This document shows, one piece after another, positions 1-11,860 of a stretch of DNA of 64,000 bases. How positions within the stretch are numbered: the first letter of the stretch is position 1; the number at the start of each line of letters is the position of its first letter. The DNA is from Sceloporus undulatus (Eukaryota > Chordata > Lepidosauria > Squamata > Phrynosomatidae): NCBI RefSeq assembly GCF_019175285.1, contig NC_056527.1, forward strand, positions 119,133,552 to 119,197,551. Direction: 5' to 3'. Under the pieces are notes generated by a model, which ran no database searches, had not been told where the DNA came from, and worked only from the letters and a program-made list of their open reading frames with translations. The position numbers and the translations under genes are program-made.

Positions 1-965
1 AAAACAGTGCTATTCATCATATCACCTCTTAACCTTCTCTTCTCCAGGCTAAACATCCCCAGCTCCCTAAGTCGTTCCTCATAGGGATTCATGGCTTCCA
101 GACCCTTTCACCTTTTTAGTCTCCCTCCTTTGGACACATGGCTCCAGTTTCTCAATGTCCTTTTTTGAATGGTTTTGCCCAGAACTGGACACCATATTAT
201 TCCAGGTGGGGCCTGACCAAGCCGAATAGAGTGGCACTATCTTCCCTTGATCTAGATACTATACTTTTACCCTTTTTAGCTGCTGCGTCACACTGTTGAC
301 TCATGTTCAACTTGTGGTCTACTAAGAACTCCTAGTCCCTTTCACACGTAGAAGTCTCTCATTCAGCCAGGTGTCCCCCATAATCCTATATCTGTGCATT
401 TCTGTTTTTCCTCCCTAAGTGCAATACCTTACATTTCTCCGTGTTGAATCTTCATTTTGTTGCTGTGTGGCCCAGCTTTCTGTCTATTCAGTCATTTTGA
501 ATATTGATCCTGTCCTTCTGGAGTCTTAGCTTTCCTCCCTAATTTGGTGTCATCTGCAAATTTGATAAGTATGCCCCCAATTTCTGTCCTCCAAGTCATT
601 GTAAAGATGTTGAATAGCCCTGGGCCCAGGACCAGAGCCCCACTGGACACCCCACTGGTCACTTCTCTCCAAGGTGAAAAAGGGCCATTGCTGACCATCC
701 TTTGGGTTCGACTGGTCAACCAGTTACAAATCCACTTAACAACGTTGCCTTGTCTAGCCCCACATTTTACATTGCAAGAATGTCAAGGGGGGACTTTGTC
801 AAAGGCCTTACTGAAATCACGATCTACTACATCCACAGCATCCCTTTCATCTTTCAAGTGTCATTTTATCAAAGAAGGAGATAAGTTGTTTCTGGCATGC
901 TTATTTCTCTGAAACCCATGTTGACTTTTGTGATGATGGCATTGCTTCTAGATCTTCTCATGGAC
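1..965 (-). mobile_element. CR1 LINE, 5'-truncated, running off the window
   Basis: Read on the minus strand, this matches the reverse-transcriptase part of the better preserved CR1 copy at 56.5-59.1 kb, including the segments for SGVSSGALVLGPGLFNI and IKFADDTKLG. The 3' end of the element lies left of base 1. It is more decayed than the 57-kb copy, with the frame broken repeatedly. Plus-strand open frames here are shadows. Confidence 0.9.
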
Positions 966-3284
966 ATCTCTGGAAGTTCCATTTGTATTTATACAGGGAT
1001 GTCCATTAGAAAATGCTAAAAAGTGAAAGGGTTTTTCCTTGCGTCTCTGCAACACAGGTGAAGGATTTGTACACTTTGGAACGCAGGGCACCGATGTGGA
1101 AAATCGGAATATGTCTCTTTCTGCGCCGAATAATGCTTCCGAAACTAGCCTATCTCTGTTTGTGTGGGTTTTGGGGCTCTCTGGCCCTGTCTAGGACAGT
1201 TTATTCCTGATGTTTTCGCCAGCCATGATGTCAGCAAAACCTCAGGAATAAAACTCTTCAAGAACATGTTCTCTAGCCTGAAAAAACCCCCAAAACTATG
1301 GATGCCGGCCATGGAAGCCTTCGACTTCCCAATCCCATCTCTGTTTTCCTGGGCAAATAATCCCCACGGAGGACTTTGCAAATGCCACACAATGCTCCCC
1401 AATGGACTGTGGTTTCTCTCACTGGGTTTGCCTGAACCTCAGAAAACCCTTTATTCTGCAGGGAAATGAATGGGAATGGCATCCTCCAGCTCCATGACGA
1501 GATTTGGGGGCCAGTGGTCTCCATCCCCTGAATTATTATTAAGAGGGAGGGATGGGATAGTGGATTTATGTTTTGTATTGTTATGGTTTTTTACTGTGCA
1601 AGATGCCTCAATCTTGTTGAAGAGGTGGGATAGCTATACTCCTTGTTGTTATTGCTTTTATCGCCTGCATACCTTGCTGTCCTTTTTCTGACCTGGATCC
1701 TGCCGGAGAATCTTGCTTTTGCTTTGTTGGAAAGGTAGGAGGATGATGGTTTTGCCCTCGAGGCTATAGCCGCCCCAGCCTTGGCTCCTGCAAAGGAGGC
1801 TAAGACTGGCGTTGAACAGGATGGATATAAATGGGAGGAAGTACACGCAGAAAGATGGAGGGGCCAAAAGGGATGCTGTGGGTCCCTCTGTATCATCGGC
1901 TGCCCAAGCATTTGGGACCAGCCAAACCCCCGGAGTGACCCTGGGCACGTGGCCTACTCTTGCTCCTAGAGGAAGGCCATGACAGGCCTTGAGCCAATCC
2001 TTGCAAAGAAAACTTCGCCATAAGCCAGGAATGCCTTTCTGAAACTTTACAAAAAAGAGGAGAAAAGGCCATGCTCCCCTTGCAGGAGCATTGCTCCTCT
2101 TGCCACAAGAGCGGGCATCTTGCGCCTGGTTGTATTGTTGGACTGCAACTCCCATTTGCCTAGCCAAGAGTGGAAGAATGATGGAAGTCGCCATCCAGCA
2201 ACATCTGGAGGGCGATGGATTGCCAACTCCATTCTGCCAGGACTGGTTCTTCGTGGGGGGTAGTCCTGTTTGCACATTTCTTACTGGTGAAACTGGAAGA
2301 TGCTTTATGGGGGTCCCTTGCTCCCTGGGAGATTTCGGAGACCCCTGCGCTCCCCTAAAAGCCATCTGCCCCATCAACGTTGACAATTCTTGGTGAAAGT
2401 GTTGGGAGATTTTTCTGGGGAGGGGGTTCCGAGACTCCTAAATCCCAGCCCCACAATTCCCACCCTTTTATTGCAAAAGGCAGCTCCTCTGCAGGGAGTT
2501 TTATTTGGTATTAAGACCCCTTTTTATTATCTCATTTCAGGGTGGCAAACAGTAACCCTGCGATCCGAGAGCCATTTAAACAATTCCCAGATTACAAGCA
2601 GTAAAATAATTGAAACAAGATGGAAAGGCATTAAGCAGCTTTAAAAGGTTTTGAGAGAAACGGTCTCCATGCTTAAAGTGATTTCTTAAAAACTCGCTTA
2701 TTTGCCGTTTTAAAAGACACGCAAATGTTGCTTTCTGCAAAAAAGAGGAATCTGCAGTTGCGCGTCTTCTCACTGCAAGCTACAAATCTTGAACCAAACT
2801 CGGTCTTTGGCTGCTTTTCACATTTTGGGAGGTTTTTTTCAAGAAAGCCAGCCTTGGGCCTTGGCTGGGAATCTCCTTTCGGCCGACGGGGATGGGGGGA
2901 GGGAGAGGCCTGGGCTGGACAGCTGGGCCCTTGGTGCTGATGGACAGGGGCAGCCGGATCCAGATCCGATCCGCCAGGCCCGGCATTTGGGGAAGGGGCG
3001 CTGGGGACCCCATCCCACCCCAAGGCCAGGCAGCTGAGGGCTGTGGGGCACTGGGAGGTCCTGCTGCACACTTGACTGGTGGGAACTGGGGGGCTTCCTA
3101 AGGGGTCAGGGGCTGGGAGGACGGTAACTTTGTGGGGGGATCTCCCTGCTCCCTGGGACATGTGCCGCTGGCGTCTGGGGGTTCCCATTTGTTACTGGGA
3201 TGGCATTGGTGGGAACTGGCTCCCCCCCAAAGTGCTGAACCCCCGCCCCCAAACGAGTCCACCGATTTTATTGATTCCATTCTA
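966..3284. other. Intergenic sequence, no gene recognised
   Basis: No exon with convincing splice sites was found. The stretch holds a decayed Penelope-like hairpin near 1.2-1.3 kb, a short common squamate motif (ccagcaacatctggagg) near 2.2 kb, and a GC-rich block at 2.85-3.2 kb of unknown role. A 242-codon minus-strand frame at 1658-2386 has no recognisable domain and is probably chance. Confidence 0.5.
1185..1320. repeat. Penelope-like tail repeat, palindromic copy
   Basis: Contains inverted versions of the same motif: 'tttattcctgatgttttcgc' and 'gcaaaacctcaggaataaa' face each other. It continues into 'gaaaaaacccccaaaac' and 'atggatgccggccatgg', which also occur in the 41.4-kb repeat. Assignment to Penelope-like elements rests on the cgaaacgtcagg-type motif and is an inference. 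Confidence 0.4.
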
Positions 3285-3425
3285 TTTATTCTTCTCTGAA
3301 GAGATTCTCCGAAGATGCCAGCCACAGATGCCAGCGAAACGTCAGGAAATAAATCTTCTAGAACATGGCATTCACAGAGCCTGAAAGGCCCCACAAAAAA
3401 TACTATAAAAACCACAACAAACAAC
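3285..3425 (+). repeat. Penelope-like tail repeat with hammerhead-like motif
   Basis: Contains 'ccgaagatgccagcc', a short loop, 'gccagcgaaacgtcagg', then 'tcttctagaacatggc'. The arrangement C(T/C)GAAGA, hairpin, CGAAAC resembles the core of the minimal hammerhead ribozymes reported in Penelope-like retroelements. The family call is inferred from this motif, not from a coding domain. Confidence 0.45.
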
Positions 3426-4209
3426 CGTATTTATTTAGCTGCTGCTTCTCCCGCAGGATCGAGGCAGCTTACAATATAAATAAACCCAATATAAAATACA
3501 ACATGTAAAGATGTTCATTCTACTTCTTCCCTCCCCCCAACTATGCTATAATGAAAATATCATAAACCTTAAAATCATTAATAGTCAACAATCAAATCGT
3601 TGACAATGATTTCATTTGTATGCCGCCTTTCTCCCATTCTAAACATTAAAACCATCTACACATGAAAACAGGCCATTTGAAATATGGCAAGAACTTGTTC
3701 TCAAAGGGTTGTGTGGTGTGTGTGCTGTGTGTGGTGTGTGTGGACATGATACAATAGAAAGGTTTTGGATAAGGTTATACTGATGTACACACAATATAAA
3801 AATCACATAAAAAATATACAAAAGTTAAACGCATAACTTTTTAAAACCCATCTGCTCCATAAAAAAACACCCTGCTGATATGAATCATTACCTAAAACAT
3901 TGGGAGAAGAAGGCAGATGATGATGATGATGATGATGATGATGCGATGATGATGATGATGGGTCTTATATCCCCTCTTTCTCCCACTGCAGAGGCCTAGA
4001 GGTGGCTTGTTTTGTGTCCTTTTATATTGAACAGGTCTGGGTTTCCCAGTTACAGAACGACACGCTTCTCCAAAGCCCTAATGGTTCCACTTGGATGGCT
4101 GTGATAGAGACACTTCTGTTTTCTGATGGTTCAGGGTACGCAAACGTTGTTTCATGCACAAAATCATTTAAAACGTTGTGTATAAAATTACCTTCAGGCT
4201 ATGGATAAG
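3426..4209. other. AT-rich intergenic DNA with a (GAT)n microsatellite
   Basis: Mostly low-complexity AT-rich sequence with two short fragments of widespread repeat tails ('gaggcagcttacaatataaa', 'tgccgcctttctccca'). A (GAT)n microsatellite with one interruption lies at about 3917-3961. No gene seen. Confidence 0.5.
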
Positions 4210-4213
4210 GACC

Positions 4214-4430
4214 AGGTTGCTTACCTGTAAACAGTTTCTTCGAGTGGTCATCTGCGAATACATACAAATGGGGTTTCACTGCGCCTGCGCAGTGCTGCCT
4301 CGAACCTACTGGAATCACTGGGCGAGTTTACCTCTGCAACATATTGAACACTTTTTGGCGGCTGGTAACTCCGCCACCCGTTATAAGGCCCCTTCCTTCC
4401 CGCTCTTTCCCCAGTTCCGCAATTTTTTCC
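4214..4430. repeat. DIRS left inverted terminal repeat
   Basis: The run 'ctgcgaatacatacaaatg' through 'acccgttataaggcccc' matches the reverse complement of 10400-10590. A second copy of the boundary motif (ttcttcttcgtggtctctgc) follows at about 4545-4582. This fits the compound end structure of DIRS elements. Confidence 0.75.
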
Positions 4431-4761
4431 GCCAAGCGGCGATGGAAGAGCCAATGTGAGCAGGCACTGAGGGGACGGACGGTGGGATTTGTTGTATTCG
4501 CAGCTGACCCACTCGAAGAAATACCGTTACAGGTAAGTAAACCTGTCTTCTTCTTCGTGGTCTCTGCGAATCCTACAAATGGGTTTAGACTGACAAGCTT
4601 AGGTCAGCGGCGGAGGGAGTGTCCTGAGAACCAAAGCTATGGTAAACCAAAGGTATATTTATTACAATAAACACACTTGAACCATAAAAAAAGGGTCAGT
4701 TCTTTTTTGTTCATGAAAAGTCAACATAGCAACATTGCTAGACCTGAGGCGGGAACAGAGG

Positions 4762-5457
4762 TCATGCAAGACCGGTCCCATAAGACATTGTGCAAACCAA
4801 CATCAACAGAATGTAACAGTGCCTATGTACATAAGCACTGGAAACATAAACTAACAGTAGTGCAATCAATGCAAACCTGAAAACCAACACAGCCTCCCAA
4901 AAGTGCGTCTCGGTGGCCTTGGTGTCCAACCTATAGTGCTTAATAAAAGTCAGAGGTTGGGACCAGACAGCAGGCCTTGCAGACCTCCTCCAAGGGAATC
5001 CCCGACAGAATTCAGCGGATGCCTGCCATTGACCTTGTGGAATGGGACCGAACCCTGCCAGGGAGAGGCTGCCTAACAGTTCGTAGCAAGGTGGATGTAC
5101 CAGCCACCCATTTGGACAACCTCTGCGCAAGAGACAGGCAACCTTTCTTCGGTTTCCGAAGTAGCATTGGAAAAGTCTCTTGGACCGACTGGTGGCAGGC
5201 AGTTCTGTCCAGGTAAAATGGCCAGTTGCTCTCCTGACATCAGAGGTGTAGGCGTCGTCCTCATCCGACGTCGGATTGGATGCGAGAAGTGGGCAACACA
5301 ATGTCCTGGCACATGTGGAAAAGCAGACACAACCTTCGGCAACAAGAAGGTGATGTCCATACGGAGGACCACTTTGTCCTTGTGGAACCCTCAGGAATGG
5401 CTGGTCCCTCCGTAAAGCACAGAGTTCGCCCGCACGGCGGGCAGAGGTGATGGCCAC
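4762..5457 (-). mobile_element. DIRS tyrosine recombinase region (fossil part)
   Basis: Minus-strand reading begins AITSARRAGELCALRRD, typical of the DIRS recombinase core. The catalytic-tyrosine end QPLTFIKHYRLD is near the end of the domain. This region separates DIRS from true LTR elements, which use an integrase. Confidence 0.75.
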
Positions 5458-6849
5458 AAGAAAGGCGGTTTTCCAGTCAATCGTCTCAAGTCCGCTGTGG
5501 CCATCGGTTCAAAGGGCTTGGATTGGAGGCGCGGGACAGTACCGCCTCCAGCTCCCAATCCGGTGTTGTTACCGACACAGGAGGATAAAGGTTGGCACAA
5601 CCCTTCAGGAAACCCCTTCACCAGGGGGTCTTTGAAGAAAAGAAACCCTCCCCCGAACTGTATTTGGCACAGTGGCAGCAGATGCATTTGATGGACGGTG
5701 AGGGACAGCCCTCCATCCAAAAGTGCCCTCAAAAACTCCAGCACCACTGGAGTGGGACACCTGTGCAGGAGACAAGCACCTTTTGGTCAAGGAAGATGGC
5801 AAAATCTCTTCCATTTTAGGCATAAGAGCGCTGTGGTGGACGGTTTCCTCGCCGCCAGGATCACCGGTCCTCACTGCCTCCGGCAAGGCAGTCAGGCCGA
5901 ATCCTCCAGGCACCAGCGGGCAGGCTCTCGATGTCCGGTGTGGAGAATCTGTCCGTCCTGGATCGACAGCAGGTCCGGGCAGGATCGAGACCAGAGGGAA
6001 GCTCTCCTGGAAAGGTGGAGAAGGGATGTGAACCCACGGCTGTCTCGGCCACCACGGTGGTGACCAGGATCGCATACGAGTGGTCTGTTGTCATCTTGGA
6101 CACCACCTCTGATGATGAGAGGGAACGGAGGAGGCGTAGAGGAAGCCCCCCGTCCAGAGGAAAGGCGAATGCGTTCTCCGAGGGATCCTACTTAATCGCT
6201 TCCTGGAGCAGAACTGGGGACAGTGGCTGTTCCACCTGGTCGCGAAGAGGTCGATCCGGGGGGTTCCCCACCGTCGAAGAGGTCGCTGACCATCTCGAGA
6301 TGGAGCCTCCACTCGTGGCACACCGAAGGAGATCTGCTGAGGCGATCTGCCAGCTCGTTGTCCTCCCGGGAAGGTGAATCGCCTGGGGAGGACGCGCCTC
6401 TGGAAGAACCAGTCCCAGATGCGGAGCGTAGCGTGAGTCGAGCAGGTGTCCTGGATCTGGTACCACCTTGCTTGTTGATGTAGTACAATCACGGTGGTGT
6501 TGTCCGTCCTCAGGAGGACCCACCTTCCTGTGACGGCGAACTCGAATGCGCCCTCAATGCCTTCTCCACTGCAAGCATCTCCAAGGCGTTGATTTGGAGG
6601 GTTGTCCTGTGCGGCCACCTGTTCTTTGACGACGAGGTCGAGCAGGTGGGGGCCCCATCCCTCCAGGGATGCATCGGTTGTCAGCGTCAGTTGAGCCTGG
6701 GCTGATCGGACAGGCATCCCGGTGCAGACGTTGGAAACTGTCCAGCCACCATCTGAGGAAGCGGCCACCGGTTCTCGGGTACCGTGAGCCACTTTGAAGG
6801 GAGGAGGGGTCCTCCAACGGAGAGAGACGGAGAGGAACCAGGATTGGAG

Positions 6850-7745
6850 AGTCAAAGACGAAGTCTTGCCCAGGGGGTGACGAATGTCGTCGTGCCATGT
6901 GGCCCAGGGCGACTTGGACGTCTCTGGCTCTCACTCTTCTGTGGGAGATGCACGGCCTGAGGGACGTTGTCAGGGCCTGGACCATCCGAAGGGAGGAAGG
7001 CTAAGCAGTTTTCGGACTCGAGGATGGCCCAATGAACTTGACCTGTCTGGTCGGTGTGTGTGAAGTGGGGACTTTTCCCCTGTTGCGACCAGGCCCCGGG
7101 GAAGTCCAAGAGGTGCAAGGCGAATGAGACTGCCTCCTGCAGCTCGCCTTGGGATTCGGCTGCAAACAGCCCGTCGTCCAGGTAGGGAAAGACCTGAACC
7201 CTTCTGAGATGAAGGTATGCCACCACCGGTTGCCATGCCACTTTGTGAAGACTAGTGGAGCCGTGGCCAAGCCGAAGGAAGCACGTTGTTAGTGGTACGC
7301 GGTGGAGCCGACCAGACGAAGGCGAGGAAGGATCTCCGTGGGACTCTCGGATTTCCGATGTGGAAGTAGGCGGTCCTTCAGTCGACGGTCCGCGAACCAC
7401 AGGCCCTGGTTGAATCAGAGGCAGAATGGAAGCCAAGGTTACCATTTGAAAGCGACGGTAGTCAAGGAACAAGTTTAATTGCCTCAAGTCCAGGATGGGC
7501 CTGATGCCCCCATCCGCTTTCGGTACGTTGAAGTACCTGGAAAAAAAAGGCCCGAGGACATTGGTCGGGCGGCAAAGGGGAGATTGCCCCTTTACCAAGC
7601 AAGGCGCGCACTTGTCGAGAGGGTGTCCGCGGGGGGTGGACCTGAGCTCCGTTGGAGGGAGCTCTTGGAACTCGAGGGCATAACCCCTGCGGACGATGTT
7701 GGGAGCCCACGAGTCCGATGTTATAGAGGCCCAGGTTGTTAACAT
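6850..7745 (-). mobile_element. DIRS reverse transcriptase region (fossil part)
   Basis: Minus-strand reading shows the DIRS-type RT signature FFSRYFNVPKADGG, DLRQLNLFL, then the YLDD active-site box. It forms part of the broken element at 4.2-10.6 kb and is not a host gene. Confidence 0.8.
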
Positions 7746-10399
7746 AGGGCCTCAAAATGTCCAGGAAAAGAGGGGTGAAGGAGAGACGCCAAGGCGCGCT
7801 GCGTCCCTTCAGCTCTCTTCTTCCCCTGGTCGGTGTCCTGCGGTGGGACTTGCGGGCGGTACCGAGGCGGGAAGTTGCGGACGCAGAGGAGGAGGAAGAC
7901 TGCAAGGGGAAGCGGTTGTCTCTGGGAGCCCTGTTGCTGGGACTGCCGATCCCGAGGGAAGGTCCCCTGTGACTTGACCTTGCGGCTCCACGGGCGCTGA
8001 CGCTTCCGTCACGGACGGAGGCCGGTGCCGAAGACCTGCCGTTGCTTCTTCGCCGCCGCCTTCATCCTGAACTTGCGGTTCAGCGGTCGTCTTGTCTCGG
8101 CGCGGCAAGAGCCCGGGTCCCGTCGAGCGGCCTGTCCTTCGATGGCCCGCCCTGCCGTGGGGTTGAGGTTGGAGGGCCCTCAACCAGGCGTGGCGTCGAA
8201 GGATCGAAGAGCCATGGACGCTGACATAGCCCTCCCCGACAGTCCACCATATTCCTGGAAGTGGTGATGAGCCAACTCCCAATGGAATGGGCCTCGTCCT
8301 GATCTCCACCAGCTGCCTCTGGATGTCATCTGGGACGTCCGGGACGAGGGGGGGAGTATCCGTTCCATGAGGGTCTGGACTATAGGCCCCCATGCAGGCG
8401 GTGTAGTTTGCGCAGCCTTGACCCCAAGGGCCGATGCCGATAGGGCTTCTTGGCCAGTCCGTCCACCTTTTTTTCGCCTCCCAGTCGACAGGGGAGGTCG
8501 CCTGCTTTGGGACGAGCTGTGTTGGGCTCCCTCCACGATGGCAGAGTTCGGCCTGGGTGTGGCGGCCCAACCAAGGGCAACTCGCCGGGGCGACCCTATA
8601 GAGCGACTCTACCTTGCGGGGCGGACACGACAGGGTGGCCGGAGAGTCCCAGGACCTCTTGACGATGGTCTGGAAGTGACGGAAGGAGAGGCCGGGCAAA
8701 GTGGAGTAGCACTCGACTGTGCACCCAACGCTAACCGGGTCCTCAGCCGTCGTCTTCCGCGGAAGCAAGCTCGATATCGAGGGGCCCTCGCCATCTTCAC
8801 GACGTGTTCAGTGAAGGGACCGGACGTCGTCCGATGGGGGAAGACGGCTCTGGGTTGTGCACCTCTGGGGAGAGCTGGGTCCGAGAGGACATCCTCGTCC
8901 GAGGGTCCTCAGAGAAGCAGCGGTTGTCGTCGGAGAGTCCAGGTCAGAGGGAGAGGGGGTCCGTCACTCTAACCTGGATCTCGGCGGGTTGGAACGAGGT
9001 CCGTTGAAGAACGGGGCGCCTGCAGGGTGGAGACGGCGACCTCTCGTAGCGACACGGTCGCGACCGATTCTGGACGGGGTGGCCCGGCTACGGGATGGGG
9101 GTTCAGCCTGGTGCAACTCCTTCATCGCCTTGTCCTCTGAGACCGACACGTAGTAATTCAGTACCGGCGCGACTGCGTGTCGAAGAAGAGATCCGGAATG
9201 TCATTCCCGCGGGGCTGGTCTTCCTCGTCGTCTGTTGCCGGATGGAAGGGGCGACCGGTGCTCTTGGGAGCGAGGGGAGAACGGTGTCGTCGTCCCGTGG
9301 ACAAGTCCATGGTGGGCAGAGGCAGTTGGGTGTCCGGTCAGGGCCGGGGTCCACCGATCTACCGGCGCGGCTCCGGGTCACGAGAGCTGCCGACGCGAAG
9401 CGCGGGCCTGTTTGGACGGGGGAGCGCTTCTTTTCCTTAGCCTTCGGCGGCGTCGGTGGTACGGTCGGGTCGTCTTTAGAAGGCTTTGGACTTCTTCGGG
9501 GCAGGATCACGACCCGACTTGTCATGGTGCCGTCTTCTTCCAGGCTTTGGGACCTCTTCTGCTGGGAAAAATGGGTTGTCCGGGAGGTCCAGGAGGACAC
9601 CGCTGCCGCGACGAGAAGGACTTGGGGGACTTTGCCCCTTCCACAGGCCCAGCCAGTCCTTTGACTTCGGAGCATGGCGTCAATGCCTTGGATGCTTGGA
9701 GGATGAAGGCGGATGAGGTTGTACCTCCGGCTCGGTAGCCTCTTTGGACGCGAGCCCTCCGATTTTTCCGCCGGTTTGGAGGTCAGCCGGTAACTCAGTC
9801 CCAGATGACTTGTGGGGGCGAGCTTGGAGGGTTCGTCGGTGGCACTGGGCGGTTTGGAGCCACGGGCCCCATCGGAGGTGGTGGAAGGAGTCCCGGCCGG
9901 GACACCACCACGCTGGGAACGGCGGGTTCTCCCGATTCCGACACTGGACAACACTGGCCCGGAAGAAGAGGCGGGGGACGCCGAAGGCGGGACAGAGATG
10001 ACCGCAGCCTCCCTCTGTACCTTCCCCATGGCAATCGCCGAAGTGAGCCGGGACTCACGGTTTTTCCGGGCCTGGGGACGTGAGGGATCTGCAGAGCAGG
10101 CAGGCCTTAGTGTCATGTTCTTGGCCCAGGCACACAGGCAGGATGAGTGCGGGTCCTGAACGGGCACCTTGCCCCCGCAAATGTCGCACTTCTTGAAGGG
10201 TCGCAGGCATTTTCGAGGTCGTCAAAGCCAGAGGAGAAATCCGTAAACGAGGTCAACAGTCCGAAAGTCCGAAGTTACCAGGGGCGGGAGACAAAGAATG
10301 GTCAAGGTTCAGTTCCGCGGTCAAAAAGCGAAAGTGATTCCAAGCAAGCAAAGCAAAGCGAAAAGTTCCCTGAAGCAGCTCGGCGGCGGCGGAAGGAAA

Positions 10400-10590
10400 A
10401 AGGACTGGGGAAGGCGGGAAGGCGGGGACCTTATAACGGGTGCGGCGAGTTTACCGCCAAAAGTTTCATATGTTGCAGAGTTAACTCTGCCCCGTGTTCC
10501 AGTAGGTTCCGGCGCCCTGCGCAGCCGCAGTGCAACCACATTTGTATGATTCGCAGAAGACCACGAAGAAGAAAAGGCATATATGCCCCA
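10400..10590. repeat. DIRS right inverted terminal repeat
   Basis: Reverse-complement match to 4214-4430, including 'cttataacgggtgcggcg', 'catatgttgcagagttaact' and 'cagtaggttccggcg'. It marks the 5' end of the minus-strand element. Confidence 0.75.
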
Positions 10591-10592
10591 TA

Positions 10593-10809
10593 CAGACAGG
10601 CCAAAATAAGCTGCTTCGGGTCACTTTGGAGGTATGCTGTTTCAATGATGCAGTGTACTAAGAGTCCAGAAACTGCACTAAAGCTGAGCTCTGGTCCTTA
10701 TGACTGGATCGTGGGCTTTGGCATGGCTTCCGGACTCTTAGGACCACATGCATAATTGAAATAGCATACCTCCAAAGTGACCTGAAGCAGTTTTATTTTG
10801 GCCTGTCTG
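10593..10809. mobile_element. Palindromic short DNA transposon, family 'cagacaggccaaaat'
   Basis: Inverted ends 'cagacaggccaaaataa' and 'ttttggcctgtctg', with inner arms 'tcactttggaggtatgctgt' inverted. Flanked by TA on both sides (10591-10592, 10810-10811), as for Tc1/mariner-type insertions. A second copy is at 61142-61358. It starts right next to the DIRS right end. No transposase is encoded. Confidence 0.75.
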
Positions 10810-10849
10810 TAGGGACCTAAGATACCTAAGTGAATTTTTGTGGTTAGAC

Positions 10850-11118
10850 TCATCTCCAATTTACTATATTGTTGCATGCTTTCATCATTTCCAACTTGCA
10901 GCAACCCTAAGGCTTGGGGTTTTCTTTGCAAAGTCCTATCATGGTGTTTCCTTGGCCAGATTTGTCCAGAGGTGTGTCATTGTCTTCCTCTGAGGCTGGA
11001 GAGAGAGGACTTCTTGCCCAAGGTTACCCCAGTGGGTTTCAACGGCTGAGCGTGGGTGATTCGAACTGGCCTCCAGAGTTCATAGGTCCAAGGCTAAAAC
11101 CACTATGCCACACGGCTC
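10850..11118 (-). mobile_element. Sauria-type SINE, minus orientation
   Basis: The reversed tRNA-like B box (gattcgaactgg) lies to the right. The middle carries 'cctctgaggctggagag' and 'caaggttaccccagtggg', and the distal tail lies to the left. It is the same family as the better 47.3-kb copy. Confidence 0.7.
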
Positions 11119-11479
11119 TCTTTACATATGTGCATAAACAACAGCAGCAGCCAACATCCAAAATCCGAAACACTTTTGGTCCCAAACATTTTGGAGAAGG
11201 GAGGGGAGACTCAACCTGTGACCGGTTCCCATGCTGTCCCCAGGGGATGCTGTGCAATGGAGCCCTGTTTTCCCTTCTTGGAAAAAGGGCTGCAGGCTGT
11301 GGACCCCAATTCTCTCTCCTCCAGACCCCAAGTCTCCCCAAAGGGGCCTGACTGAGTGGCCTGAGTGCCCCTTGAGCCCGACTGCGAGGCCGGCTGACCC
11401 CTGGTGGCCCCAGGGCGAGAGCCACTCTCCTTAGTTGCCCGGGGTGCTTCCTCCATTCAGGGGGCATTCTGGAGTTGTG

Positions 11480-11690
11480 ATTTGGGTGCTGGATATGGCC
11501 CTAGAGACCAGGGTTCGATCCCAGCTCAGCCATCGAAGCCCACTGGGTGACTCTGGGTGAGTCACACTCTCTCAGCCTCAGGGAAGGCAAAGGGAACTCC
11601 CTCTGAAGAATCTTGGCCACGAAAAACCCTATGTAGGGGTTGCCAGAAGTTGGAACCAATTTGAGGCAAACAATACACAACACACACATT
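11480..11690 (+). mobile_element. Sauria-type SINE, plus orientation
   Basis: B-box-like 'gggttcgatccca' near 11510 is followed by 'gggtgagtcacactctctca' and a Bov-B-like tail 'gttgccagaagttgg', then 'caaacaatacacaacac'. The tRNA-like head plus Bov-B-like tail is the hallmark of Sauria SINEs. Confidence 0.75.
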
Positions 11691-11860
11691 TATTTACCAC
11701 CAAAATAAGGACCAGGCAAGCCTTAACTCTCAAGACAGGTTATGTCACAATTTTAATTTTTAATTTAATTATGCACAATTTAATTGAACAGCTCACTGAG
11801 TTACCATGGATTCTTGGCCAGAAAGTCCCCCCGAATGGTGTTAGTCCACTGTATGCGTTT

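Larger units (their letters stand above)
4210..10590 (-). mobile_element. DIRS-family tyrosine-recombinase retroelement (fossil)
   Basis: A minus-strand element about 6.4 kb long. In its own 5'-3' order it has a gag-like region (about 10.2-9.1 kb), a serine/proline-rich middle, reverse transcriptase (about 7.75-6.85 kb, with NVPKADGGIRPILD and YLDD), RNase H (about 6.85-6.1 kb, with TDASLEGWG), and a tyrosine recombinase (about 5.5-4.8 kb, with ITSARRAGELCAL and FIKHYRLD). The ends are inverted repeats rather than LTRs, as is usual for DIRS. Frames are interrupted in several places, so it is broken. The recognisable domains suggest moderate age. Base composition is GC-rich relative to the flanks. 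Confidence 0.85.

Noticed and set aside
544-912. Plus-strand frames at the left end
   Set aside because: They are the antisense of a CR1 reverse transcriptase.
1658-2386. 242-codon minus-strand frame
   Set aside because: Contains common repeat words and no protein family; no splice or polyadenylation context.
8367-8972. Plus-strand frames across 5-10 kb
   Set aside because: Antisense shadows of the GC-rich DIRS fossil.
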